A DNA stretch of 17,387 nucleotides from an uncultured Campylobacter sp. (GTDB lineage: Bacteria; Campylobacterota; Campylobacteria; Campylobacterales; Campylobacteraceae), in contig NZ_CALBWL010000045.1 in NCBI RefSeq assembly GCF_937973075.1, forward strand, positions 1-17,387, written 5' to 3'. Made by a program: the position numbers and the translations under genes. A model generated the notes under the pieces. The model made no database searches and was not told where the DNA came from. It was given only the letters and a program-made list of their open reading frames with translations. Below, one piece after another: positions 7,181 to 14,180 of this stretch; the first letter of the stretch is position 1; the number at the start of each line of letters is the position of its first letter.

Positions 7181-7367
7181 TAATTTACGGCGCAGTTTTT
7201 GCAGCACCGGCATATAATTTGATTTGGAATTTATCCGTCATACCGCTTGCTTTTCGAGTTGGAATTTTTACGTCTTGCCTACGTGCCGCATATTTCGCAA
7301 TAAAATTTTAAAATTTGCTTGGGTCGAAATGCTTTTTTACGTTATAGAATTTTGCGGTATTTTAAAA

Positions 7368-7871
7368 CTATTTTTCGCCGACTTCTACGATTTTGCTTAG
7401 CACATATTGCTCCAGATCACGCCTTGGTATGTCGTTTTTGAGCGCTTCGTTGTAGATGTTTTCGACTATGCGGCTGTATTTTTCGTAGGGAAAGTAGAGG
7501 AAATGGTTCGCCCAAGCGCGTTTGATGAGCTCGTGAGTAAGCTTTTTTCTAGCCCACGCTTTGAAGCAATCAAAGCCGATAAAAACCGCAGATGTCGCTA
7601 TGATCGTAAATAAAATGGAGAAGTGAAAGTCGATCTTTTCAAACATCGCGTGCGTCAGCGTTATCAAAAACATTACGCAGACGAATGCGAAGCAGGCGAA
7701 GATCACGTAGGATTTGCCGTAGTTAAATTTAAAATTTAGCTTCGAAGGATCGACGAGCATTCCGTCGTTAAATTCGGCGTTGGCTTCGAGTAGATCACGG
7801 AAGAGTACCGGCTTGTGCGAGACATGAAACATAATTTCTAAAAGCCTATCTTTAAAATTTGATTTATCCAT
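7368..7871 (-). CDS. Hypothetical two-helix inner-membrane protein
   Basis: This 167-residue protein matches no family I recognise. A soluble N-terminus of about 52 residues is followed by two hydrophobic helices, approximately 54-75 (VIFACFAFVCVMFLI core) and 82-102 (FSILFTIIATSAVFIG core). A charged C-terminal domain of about 65 residues follows, containing KAWARKKLTHELIKRAW. A hairpin membrane topology with both ends in the cytoplasm fits the basic residues after helix 2. The ATG at 7871 follows an AAGGAAA site. It diverges from the transaminase gene across 83 bp, in which each gene has its own -10 box. The low ambiguity of the start, the good ribosome binding site and the normal codon pattern support a real gene. 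Confidence 0.8.
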   Translation of the reverse strand: MDKSNFKDRLLEIMFHVSHKPVLFRDLLEANAEFNDGMLVDPSKLNFKFNYGKSYVIFACFAFVCVMFLITLTHAMFEKIDFHFSILFTIIATSAVFIGFDCFKAWARKKLTHELIKRAWANHFLYFPYEKYSRIVENIYNEALKNDIPRRDLEQYVLSKIVEVGEK

Positions 7872-7895
7872 CGGGTTTCCTTCGATTTTTGCGGC

Positions 7896-7901
7896 ATTAT
7901 A
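7896..7901 (-). promoter_or_regulatory. -10 box of the 7871 gene
   Basis: The minus strand has GATATAATGC with TATAAT at 7901-7896, placing transcription start near 7889 and a leader of about 18 nt. Confidence 0.55.
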
Positions 7902-7924
7902 TCTTAAATTAAATTGTTATAAGA

Positions 7925-7930
7925 TAAAAT
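7925..7930 (+). promoter_or_regulatory. -10 box of the transaminase gene
   Basis: GATAAAATAG holds TAAAAT at 7925-7930, a common Campylobacter -10 variant. Transcription would start near 7937 and give an 18-nt leader that includes the AAGGAGA site at 7944-7950. Confidence 0.5.
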
Positions 7931-7954
7931 AGTGCGAAATTTCAAGGAGAGATT

Positions 7955-8833
7955 ATGTTTGAAATCAGCGGAATGAGCGGCGACGAGATAGTTTATATTA
8001 ACGGCAAGTTTTGCAAGGCCAAAGAAGCCGCGATAAGCCCTTTTGATCGCGGTTTTGTGCTCGGAGACGGCATCTATGAAGTAGCGCCCGTGGTAAATTC
8101 TAAAATTTGCGACAGAGCGGATTTTTGGGAGCGCTTTGAGCGCAGCGCCGCGCAGATCGAGCTAAAGATTCCATATTCTCGCGAAAAATATGAGGAAATT
8201 TTATATGAGCTCATCGCGCGTAACGGCGTGAGCGAGGGCGCTTTCTATACTCAGATCACAAGAGGCGCGGCGATGCGGGATTTTGACTACGTCCGCGGCA
8301 TAGAGCCTAGCGTCTTTGCCTTCGTCTATAGCACGCAAATTTTTGATAATCCGCTCGCAAAAGAGGGGATCGAGATCGTAAGCCTGCCCGAGATCCGCTG
8401 GCATAGGCGCGATATAAAATCGATCTCGCTTCTTGCGCAGTGCATCTTAAAGCACGAGGCTCACAAAGCGGGCGCTTATGAGTGCTTTTTGATCGAGGAC
8501 GGGCTAGTTACCGAGTGTTCGAGCTCCAGCGCGTTTATCATCAAAGATGATGTCCTTATCACGCGGCCGCTTTCAAACGATATACTGCCCGGCATCCGCC
8601 GCAAGGTGATCTTAGGCCTTGCCGAGCAGGCGGGGCTTAGCGTGCAGCAGCGAGCGTTTGGAATGAGCGAGGTTTATGAAGCCGATGAGGCCTTTATCAG
8701 CGCGGCGACGCTGATGGTGCTGCCGATCGTAAAGGCAGACGGCAGGCAGGTCGGCGGCGGCACAGTCGGCAAATACGTACCGCGCCTGCGCGAGATGTAT
8801 GCCGCGCGACTAAGAGCCGAAGCGGGACTGTAA
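7955..8833 (+). CDS. dat: D-amino-acid transaminase-like class IV PLP enzyme
   Basis: This 292-residue fold-type IV aminotransferase aligns along its length with Bacillus D-amino-acid aminotransferase, which exchanges amino groups between D-alanine and 2-oxoglutarate. Shared blocks are VYINGKF near 13-19, DRGFVLGDGIYEV at 31-43 (Tyr41 equivalent to Tyr31), TRGAAMR at 102-108 (Arg108 equivalent to Arg98), RWHRRDIKSISLLAQ near 148-162 with PLP lysine K155, YECFLIEDGLVTECSSSS with E187 as the pyridine-nitrogen glutamate, and PGIRRKVIL near 212-220. The usual R-x-H of D-specific enzymes is R-D-F here, so the second carboxylate-binding histidine is replaced by Phe110. A likely role is supplying D-glutamate or handling D-alanine for peptidoglycan, but another class IV activity is possible. 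AAGGAGA precedes ATG 7955. A second in-frame ATG at 7973 fits the usual family start less closely to a ribosome binding site. Confidence 0.82.
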   Translation: MFEISGMSGDEIVYINGKFCKAKEAAISPFDRGFVLGDGIYEVAPVVNSKICDRADFWERFERSAAQIELKIPYSREKYEEILYELIARNGVSEGAFYTQITRGAAMRDFDYVRGIEPSVFAFVYSTQIFDNPLAKEGIEIVSLPEIRWHRRDIKSISLLAQCILKHEAHKAGAYECFLIEDGLVTECSSSSAFIIKDDVLITRPLSNDILPGIRRKVILGLAEQAGLSVQQRAFGMSEVYEADEAFISAATLMVLPIVKADGRQVGGGTVGKYVPRLREMYAARLRAEAGL

Positions 8834-8849
8834 TAGGGCGGTCAAATTT

Positions 8850-8877
8850 AGCCCGTTAAATTTAAACGATACGGGCT
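8850..8877. terminator. Shared terminator between convergent genes
   Basis: AGCCCGT at 8850-8856 pairs perfectly with ACGGGCT at 8871-8877 (7 bp, 14-nt AT-rich loop). It lies in the 46 bp between the stop of the transaminase gene (8833) and that of the DUF3137 gene (8880). ATTAAATTTT follows on the plus strand and AAATTTG on the minus strand. A bidirectional terminator is plausible, although the T-runs are poor. Confidence 0.5.
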
Positions 8878-8879
8878 GA

Positions 8880-9845
8880 TTAAATTTTGCTTTCTAGCTC
8901 CCCGGTTATGTGACCCAGCTCGCTTACTAATTCTAAAATTTCAGCCAGTTCGTATTGATGAGCATACGCCGTTCCGGTTGTCGGAGGTATGCTAAATAGC
9001 TCTGTTTCGAAGCGATTCGGCGCGCCGTTTAGAAATAGGTAAAATTTATTATCCATAAACGCCGCGCTTATGCTAAATTTATGGTAGTATCGCTTTAGCT
9101 CGTTTAGTCGCTCCATCAGCACGGGCGTCAATAGATATCGAGCTTCGACCTTGTCGTCGGCAAACACGCGAAATTCGCTATTAAAAATGACGTTGTCCAT
9201 TAGCTCCTTCTCGCCTAAAATTTTTGTATTTAGCTCGCGGCTCGCCAAGATGGTTTTGGCGTAAAATCTCTTGCCGAATTCGCATATCAGCACGCTGCCG
9301 CTAAAATCCATATACGCATCATATAAGCTCATCGCAAGCGAAGCTAGCTTCACATAGGTATTGTCTATGCCCAGATCGTAGTTCTTTTTGATTCTAATCG
9401 CCTCGCTAAGGCTAAATTTTACCCCATCCCATTCGCCTTTTATCTCATCTTCGCTGATAAAATCGGAGTTTGCAAAGATTCCCGCTCGCCTGAATTCCTT
9501 CGCGCTTATGCCGCGTCCTGGCGAATAAGTAAGCTGCGGATACGCCTGTGAGATCGCCGTGCGCACCAAAACTTTTTTGTAAAATAGTTTATATTCATAA
9601 GCGGCGTCCGCAATGCCGTCGTAAATGCAAGCAACATAAATAATCAAAAGCGCCGCGTAGATAAGATAGACTTCGATCATCTTGTAATCCGTATCATCGT
9701 CTGTTTTAAATACCGCATCGATCGCAAACATTATGATAAACGGGAACAGATACAAAAATGCTATCTTGGCATAGATCATCACTACCTTGCAAATACACTT
9801 TTTTTGTTTGGCTCTACTTAGCGCTATCGCTCTTTCTAGCTGCAT
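8880..9845 (-). CDS. DUF3137 membrane protein
   Basis: This 321-residue protein carries the hallmarks of DUF3137. Two membrane helices lie at about 21-43 and 57-76. They are followed by a soluble domain with SEDEIKGEWDGVKFSLSEA (131-149), a SGSVLICEFGKRF strand (182-194), the diagnostic FRVFADDKVEARYLLTPVL block (225-243), and a KFYLFLNG strand near 267-274. The family's function is unknown; members are inner-membrane proteins often found near envelope genes such as lemA, which is absent here. The ATG at 9845 follows AAGGAAACGC, only 8 nt after the helicase stop. The two genes therefore form one transcription unit, although no functional link is known. Confidence 0.85.
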   Translation of the reverse strand: MQLERAIALSRAKQKKCICKVVMIYAKIAFLYLFPFIIMFAIDAVFKTDDDTDYKMIEVYLIYAALLIIYVACIYDGIADAAYEYKLFYKKVLVRTAISQAYPQLTYSPGRGISAKEFRRAGIFANSDFISEDEIKGEWDGVKFSLSEAIRIKKNYDLGIDNTYVKLASLAMSLYDAYMDFSGSVLICEFGKRFYAKTILASRELNTKILGEKELMDNVIFNSEFRVFADDKVEARYLLTPVLMERLNELKRYYHKFSISAAFMDNKFYLFLNGAPNRFETELFSIPPTTGTAYAHQYELAEILELVSELGHITGELESKI

Positions 9846-9853
9846 GCGTTTCC

Positions 9854-11191
9854 TTAAATTTTTTGATCCGAAATTTTATAAAATTCATTCTCTTGATAAA
9901 ATTTCACCACGGCTTCGTCTGCGCTTGCGCTGCGCTGCAAATACCGCAGCAAGGGCTCTGCGCGCGTATATATCACCCCTAGCCCCGCAAGGCTCGTCGC
10001 GCGCGAAAGCGCCACGTAGAGCTGCCCTTTGACAAAGATCCTGTCGATGTCGCAGATGAGCTGCGGGATGCTCATGCCTTGGGATTTGTGGATCGTGATG
10101 GCGTATGCGAGCTTGAGCGGGAACTGATAATACCGTGCCAGCACGATCTGCTCGGCATCCGCGCCGCTCGCGGCGATCTCGCTTAGTTCGTATGTTTGCA
10201 GCTGCACGCGGCTTAGTATGCCCGAGGGTTTTTTTACGACCACGCTTTCGATCTCGCCGCCGGAACTTTTTTCGATCTTTTCGACGACGCCTTGCTCGCC
10301 GTTAAAAAACTCGCCGCTTTTGTTTGCGGTAAACAGCACCTTGGCGCCCTCTTTCAGCGTCAGACTTCGCGGCGTATTTAGCGAGGCGATCCATTTTTGA
10401 ATTTTTTGCTCGCTCACGCCGCTTTGCAGCGCTTCATAAACGCCCTCAAAGCTGCTTTGCGGCGCATTAAGCTTGGCTAGTCTGGCGTTATTTATCGCAT
10501 CCACTTCGGCGTTTCTGCCCGAGATTATCGTGGCATCTGGTTCTGCTCGCGCGGCATCGATGATCAAAGATCGCATCAGCTCCGCCGTCTGCTCGCTTGG
10601 GGTGCCGAGCCGCAGCTCGCAAAGCAGGCGGTATAGCGCCGCATCCGCGGTGCGCTTGGAGCCTATCATCTCGACGTAAAAAAACTCGCACTGCCTCCAC
10701 GCGTACGAGCCGAAGGCGTAATCCGAGTCGCTAAATAGGCTCGCGCGCGGCGCGCTCTCGCCCTCTTTGCGTACCGGCGGAAGCTGATAAAAATCGCCCG
10801 TAACGAGCAACCGTCCATTAAATTTAGAATTTGAAATTCTAAGATAGATCATCTCGAAAAGCTCGGCGCCGATCATCGAAATTTCATCGATCACGATGAG
10901 ATCTGCAAGGGCTAAAATTTTTCGCAGCTCACTTAGCTTGCCGCTTTGTTTGCGATCGAAACCCTTTAGCTCCTCGTGGTTTTTGCAGATGCCGAAGCGA
11001 AAGAAGCTATGCACGGTCACGCCGCCGATCTCTACGGCGCTGATGCCGGTGCTGCCGAGCACGATGACGAGCTTGCCGCAAGCGCGGTAATCTTTGATGA
11101 GCTCTTTTATCACGTAGCTTTTGCCCACACCTGCGCCGCCCGTGATGAAAATATTGCGATCTTTTAGCTTCTGGATGATGAAATTTATCAA
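9854..11191 (-). CDS. PIF1-type SF1B DNA helicase
   Basis: This 445-residue ATP-dependent helicase has the motifs of the PIF1/RecD2 superfamily: Walker A GGAGVGKS at 18-25, an HSFFRFG-type motif at 61-67, Walker B LIVIDEISMIG at 98-108 (D102, E103), motif III GDFYQLPPV at 132-140, a TIHKSQG motif V at 367-372, and motif VI LYVALSRATS at 391-400 with the arginine finger R397. It is near the minimal length for a PIF1 core, with only about 17 residues before Walker A, and has no extra N-terminal domain. A genome-maintenance role such as unwinding at G-quadruplexes or stalled forks is expected from the family. It starts with TTG at 11191, chosen because GGAAAA lies 5 nt upstream and Walker A is at the normal distance. 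It leads a two-gene operon with the DUF3137 gene. Confidence 0.9.
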   Translation of the reverse strand: MINFIIQKLKDRNIFITGGAGVGKSYVIKELIKDYRACGKLVIVLGSTGISAVEIGGVTVHSFFRFGICKNHEELKGFDRKQSGKLSELRKILALADLIVIDEISMIGAELFEMIYLRISNSKFNGRLLVTGDFYQLPPVRKEGESAPRASLFSDSDYAFGSYAWRQCEFFYVEMIGSKRTADAALYRLLCELRLGTPSEQTAELMRSLIIDAARAEPDATIISGRNAEVDAINNARLAKLNAPQSSFEGVYEALQSGVSEQKIQKWIASLNTPRSLTLKEGAKVLFTANKSGEFFNGEQGVVEKIEKSSGGEIESVVVKKPSGILSRVQLQTYELSEIAASGADAEQIVLARYYQFPLKLAYAITIHKSQGMSIPQLICDIDRIFVKGQLYVALSRATSLAGLGVIYTRAEPLLRYLQRSASADEAVVKFYQENEFYKISDQKI

Positions 11192-11204
11192 GTTTTTTCC
11201 TATT

Positions 11205-11227
11205 TTTTGGCAAAATTATAGCCAAAA
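11205..11227. promoter_or_regulatory. TTTTGGC dyad in divergent helicase/NlpC-P60 promoter
   Basis: TTTTGGC at 11205-11211 and GCCAAAA at 11221-11227 form a perfect 7-9-7 inverted repeat. It lies in the 56 bp between two divergent genes that both start with TTG. The nine central bases contain TATAAT on the minus strand (11220-11215), the likely -10 of the helicase operon. A bound regulator would block that promoter and could affect both genes. Confidence 0.5.
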
Positions 11228-11247
11228 TTTTTTAAAAGGCATTTTGT

Positions 11248-12603
11248 TTGAAACGACTAGTATCTCTTATCTTCGCAGCTTTGGTTCTTGCAGGTTGCGC
11301 CACCCATAAGTTTATCCCGGAAAATCCCGCGGTTTTGGATCTTGAATACGCTCAAAACAGCGAGCGGCTGCCCGCTCCTGCGTCGGTACAAAACATAAGC
11401 GGAAAAGTGTTTAAGAGCCGCTATTTTAAAATTTGGTTTGACGATGCGCCGCTTAAAGCGGAAATCGATACGTTTTGGGGGCTTAATTACGCCAAGGGGC
11501 GCCACTTTGACGCCGCAGGCAGGATATACGACGACGCGATCTATCAAAGCATTCGTATAAACGCGAACGAAGAGGCATTCGGACTAATTTCAGCGCCCGC
11601 TATAACGGTAAAAAACGCACTGCTGCGAAATATCCCAAGCGACTTGCCGATTTTCGGCGATCCGAGCGAGCCGGGGGAGGGCGAGCCGTTTGATTACGCC
11701 GCAAATTCCGCCGTGAGCGTGGGCTATCCGCTGCTGCTATCGCATTACAGCAGAGACGGAGCGTGGGCGTTCGTGCGCAACGACGGCGTGTGGGGCTGGA
11801 TAAGAAGCGATGCGATAAAGCGCATCAGTCCCCAGCAGGCGGATATCTACGCAAATTCTAAATTTATAACGATCCTGCGCGACGGCGCGGTCATTTATGA
11901 TGAGAGCGGTGCGGAGCTTTTTAGGGCGCGCACCGGCACGATCCTGCCGTATGATTTTAGCGGCGAACGCGATCTTGGCGGCACGCTCGGCGTACGGAGC
12001 GTATTCGGCGGCGAAATTTTAACCCAGTTTGGCAGCAAGAGATATTTCGTTAGCGCGGAGGATGCGAGGCTCTGGCCTGCGCCGCTAGATGAGCAAAACT
12101 CAAAAATCGTAGCCGCTAGCCTGCTCGGGCAGAAATACGGCTGGGGCGGGTATAAATTTCTTCGCGATTGCTCGCTTATGACGAAAGACTTTTTGGCAAA
12201 TTTTGGGCTGTGGCTGCCGCGAAATTCTAAGGCGCAATCGGGCCGCGGCGAGCGTTTTTCGCTAGCGGGGATGAGCGCGGATGAAAAGCTCGAGCTCATC
12301 GGCAAAAACGGCGTAGCGTATAAAACCCTGCTGTATATGCCCGGCCACGTGATGCTCTACGTAGGGCAGGTAGATGGCAAGCCGGCGGTGCTGCACGATA
12401 TCTGGGGGCTTCGCACGATGGATGGCGGGCGCGCAGTCATCGGGCGCACGGCGATTACGTCGCTTACTATCGGCTCGAATCGCGCGGACATCGCCGAGGA
12501 TCGCCTGCTGATATCGCGTATCAGCGCGATGAGCGTGCTCTCGGGCGAGGAGGACTTTATTTCGGACGATTGGTTCGGCTCTACGGATTTCGGTGCAAAT
12601 TAA
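11248..12603 (+). CDS. SH3-domain NlpC/P60 peptidoglycan hydrolase lipoprotein
   Basis: This 451-residue lipoprotein has a type II signal peptide with lipobox LAGC and lipidated Cys17. It shows the four-part layout known from SH3b-NlpC/P60 enzymes of Gram-negative bacteria: an N-terminal region with FKSRYFKIWFDD (55-66) and FWGLNYAKGRHFD (76-88), a first SH3 domain near 120-195 (RDGAWAFVRNDGVWGWIRSD), a second SH3 near 200-275, and an NlpC/P60 peptidase from about 285. The catalytic Cys is C308 in RDCSLMTKDF, the His is H367 in MPGHVMLYVG, and H383 in LHDIWG is the likely third residue. These enzymes cut the bond between D-Glu and diaminopimelate in peptidoglycan stems. TTG 11248 is the start because AAAAGG at 11234-11239 is 8 nt upstream and it puts the lipobox at the normal distance. 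The C-terminus extends about 40 residues past the last peptidase segment. Confidence 0.88.
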   Translation: MKRLVSLIFAALVLAGCATHKFIPENPAVLDLEYAQNSERLPAPASVQNISGKVFKSRYFKIWFDDAPLKAEIDTFWGLNYAKGRHFDAAGRIYDDAIYQSIRINANEEAFGLISAPAITVKNALLRNIPSDLPIFGDPSEPGEGEPFDYAANSAVSVGYPLLLSHYSRDGAWAFVRNDGVWGWIRSDAIKRISPQQADIYANSKFITILRDGAVIYDESGAELFRARTGTILPYDFSGERDLGGTLGVRSVFGGEILTQFGSKRYFVSAEDARLWPAPLDEQNSKIVAASLLGQKYGWGGYKFLRDCSLMTKDFLANFGLWLPRNSKAQSGRGERFSLAGMSADEKLELIGKNGVAYKTLLYMPGHVMLYVGQVDGKPAVLHDIWGLRTMDGGRAVIGRTAITSLTIGSNRADIAEDRLLISRISAMSVLSGEEDFISDDWFGSTDFGAN

Positions 12604-12730
12604 ACGCTGTCTCGTAAAAAATAGAGAGCGAGCTATGGGCGATGGCCTCAGAAAAAAGCAAGCGACGAGAATCGGATGCATGTAAAAAGAGCGGACCGCG
12701 CGCTACTGAGATGAGTGCAAGCCGTCGCCG

Positions 12731-13033
12731 CTACCGAAAGCGGCGCGTTGCTTGCATATATCGTTGCAAACTGTTAGCCGCTATGGATAGAAGCCCGCGG
12801 ATATAAGCGCGCTCGCCGCCGCTAACCCTCGTGTAGGGTGCGTTTTTTAGATGCGCGATGCCCATCTTTTCCAGCGCCTGTTCGGCTAGCTTTTTATCCG
12901 CCGCGCTAAAGCTGGAAAATAGCGGCGTCCTGCACAGCGCACCCATCAGCGCGACGTCAAAGACGCTGTAGTCATACGACGGCGCGTGCGTCTGTGGCAC
13001 GTAGGCGACGAGAGAGGCGAGCTCGCGTTTGCT
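12731..13033 (-). pseudogene. Fragment of siderophore-type ABC transporter ATPase (FecE/BtuD-like)
   Basis: The open stretch reads RELASLVAYVPQTHAPS, then YSVFDVALMGALCRTP, then LEKMGIAHLKNAPYTRVSGGER. These are the Q-loop, helical domain and signature motif of COG1120-type ATPases, covering roughly one third of a 250-residue protein. Upstream the frame ends at TAG 13048-13046, with no Walker A. Downstream, homology stops straight after SGGER and the frame runs about 25 unrelated residues to TAG 12733-12731, with no Walker B or H-loop. It therefore cannot hydrolyse ATP. The GTG at 13000 lies inside the conserved YVPQ motif and is not a natural start. The fragment points the same way as the binding-protein pseudogene at 13315-13546, suggesting both belonged to one operon whose permease gene has been lost. 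Confidence 0.85.
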
Positions 13034-13126
13034 GTTTCGTCGTGCCTACTAGGCGCATCGCTAAATTTTACATTTCGTGTCTTCATCGCCAATATACGCG
13101 CCCTTGCGCCGTCGGTAAAATTTTGC

Positions 13127-13152
13127 TTTAAAATTTCGTTTGAAATTTTAAA
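13127..13152. repeat. Perfect 11-bp AT-rich inverted repeat
   Basis: TTTAAAATTTC (13127-13137), the loop GTTT, and GAAATTTTAAA (13142-13152) form a perfect hairpin. A second, 14-nt palindrome (CTTAAAATTTTAAG) lies at 13211-13224. Confidence 0.8.
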
Positions 13153-13171
13153 GGAGCCGTCGCGAGCCCGG

Positions 13172-13203
13172 TAAAATTTCATTCGCTGTTAAAATTTCAT
13201 TCG
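13172..13203. repeat. Tandem 14-nt direct repeat
   Basis: TAAAATTTCATTCG occurs at 13172-13185 and again at 13190-13203, an 18-bp period with a 4-nt spacer. It lies in the scar between the two ABC pseudogenes. Confidence 0.8.
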
Positions 13204-13314
13204 TTCGGCCCTTAAAATTTTAAGAAACGCTTTTCCGCTAAATGTGCAGACGGCTCTAAACGCACCCAGACTTCAGCCGAAGCTATTATTTTTCTCCGCA
13301 AGCGGGAGCGTGCG

Positions 13315-13546
13315 TCATTTGCCGTCCGGACCCAGGCCGTGCAGTATGTATCCAAACTCCGCGCCGCCTACGAGGATGATTTGGTTGTTCGCGTTGCAAA
13401 GCGAGGCTACTTTGCTTACTTTCTCCGGTAGCTCGACGACGTTTCCGCGCATATCTTTAATCCGTCCTCGGCTAGCCCGCGGCGGCGTTTAGACAAAACG
13501 CTAGAAACAAAGCGGCGACGAGCGAGGAATTTTTCCTTATGAACAT
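13315..13546 (-). pseudogene. Internally deleted Peripla_BP_2 binding-protein gene
   Basis: A good AAGGAGAG site (13550-13558) precedes ATG 13546 and a signal peptide, MFIRKNSSLVAALFLAF followed by CLNAAAG, which ends at an in-frame TAG. In the next frame the sequence reads RIKDMRGNVVELPEKVSKVA, then a NANNQIILVGGA block. It then passes directly into EFGYILHGLGPDGK and TGA at 13315. The first part matches residues 21-57 of the intact binding protein at 14686-15705 (RTIKDMDGAEVKIPVKVERI, then NNQILLALGGA). The last part matches that protein's final residues (EFGYILKGLSPEGK). About 265 middle residues are missing and there is one frameshift near the signal peptide. It is therefore a dead paralog of the intact gene. 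It stands just after the methyltransferase terminator and before the ATPase remnant on the same strand. Confidence 0.88.
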
Positions 13547-13575
13547 ACTCTCTCCTTAGTGCCAAAATTTTATAA

Positions 13576-13606
13576 AACGTCTAGGGCTGCGGCATGCCCT
13601 AGGTTT
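13576..13606 (-). terminator. Rho-independent terminator of the methyltransferase gene
   Basis: On the minus strand CTAGGGC (13602-13596), an 8-nt loop, and GCCCTAG (13587-13581) form a perfect stem starting 15 nt after the stop at 13617. Flanking AAAAC and GTTTT extend it around a 2-nt bulge, and TTTTATAAAATTTT follows. Confidence 0.65.
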
Positions 13607-13616
13607 TACCCTCCCC

Positions 13617-14180
13617 TTAGAAAAACAAAAAGTATCTTGGCGTCTTGCGTTTATACTTCAGATACTCCTGTCCGTAGGCTCGCTCGCAGTAGCGCTCCTC
13701 GCCCAGGACCACGAGATGATTGTATATGGCAAAGGGCACTATCGCTATGAGTAGCCACAGCGACGCCGAGGCGACGCAAACGCCCGCCATGCCGAGGAAA
13801 TAAAAGAAATACATCGGATTACGCGATAGGCGGTAGATGCCGCTTTGTGCGGCTTTATCCGCAGGAGCCGCTGCATAGTCGTAAAAAGCTTTGATGAAGC
13901 CCGCAAAAGCCGCTACGTAGATCATCGTTCCGATCCAAAACCACGCGCTGCCCGTCTTAAGCGGCACGAACACCGACAAAATAAGCAGCGCTACTTGCAG
14001 CAGCGAGCTTATGATCGCATTTCGCTTGTCTGCGAGCGTGTACCATGAGGTATCGGTGGCGCGCTTGCCGACCTCTTTGTAGATAAACATATATACAAAT
14101 TGTATCATCACCATTGCAAATGAGGGTATCCAAGCGCCCGCTAGAGCGGGCTCAAGCGTCGTAAAAAATGAAATTTCCAT
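13617..14180 (-). CDS. Isoprenylcysteine-methyltransferase-like (ICMT/PEMT) membrane protein
   Basis: This 187-residue integral membrane protein has about five hydrophobic segments: roughly 14-34, 56-73, 80-100, 122-140 and 141-158. The C-terminal signature is typical of the ICMT/PEMT superfamily: SGIYRLSRNPMYFFYFLG (113-130), then EERYCERAYGQEYLKYKRKT (161-180) and a final PRY. The RNPMY and the EE pair help form the S-adenosylmethionine pocket in characterised relatives. Bacterial members are poorly characterised, and the substrate (lipid, thiol or protein) cannot be told. The start is taken as ATG 14180 because GGGG-rich AAAGGGGCGG lies just upstream and the first hydrophobic segment then begins at the normal distance. 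The same frame is open to 14384, but those 68 codons look non-coding. TAAAAT at 14206-14201 may be its -10. Confidence 0.82.
   Translation of the reverse strand: MEISFFTTLEPALAGAWIPSFAMVMIQFVYMFIYKEVGKRATDTSWYTLADKRNAIISSLLQVALLILSVFVPLKTGSAWFWIGTMIYVAAFAGFIKAFYDYAAAPADKAAQSGIYRLSRNPMYFFYFLGMAGVCVASASLWLLIAIVPFAIYNHLVVLGEERYCERAYGQEYLKYKRKTPRYFLFF

Larger units (their letters stand above)
6956..7367. other. 412-bp intergenic region without a gene
   Basis: No supported coding frame is present. The region holds the promoter of the binding-protein array at its left end, a long inverted repeat at 7094-7180, and several AAATTT words. The right end borders the 3' end of the 7368-7871 gene, and I see no clear terminator with a T-run for that gene. 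Confidence 0.6.
13034..13314. other. 281-bp scar region between two pseudogenes
   Basis: No gene is present. It would be the place of a FecCD-type permease and the ATPase N-terminus in an intact operon, but I see no permease motif. The sequence is crowded with AAATTT palindromes and repeats between about 13070 and 13225. Confidence 0.6.

Noticed and set aside
12726..12745. 7-bp hairpin CGCCGCT/AGCGGCG as a terminator
   Set aside because: There is no T-run on either strand, and it overlaps the end of a dead gene fragment.
12946..13182. Minus-strand frame of 78 codons starting MKFYRARDG
   Set aside because: It overlaps the ATPase fragment in another frame, has AAATTT-repeat-derived N-terminal residues and an Arg/Ser-rich end, and shows no family motif.
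13244..13492. Plus-strand frame of 82 codons over 13244-13492
   Set aside because: It is antisense to the binding-protein pseudogene, whose minus-strand translation clearly matches a known family.
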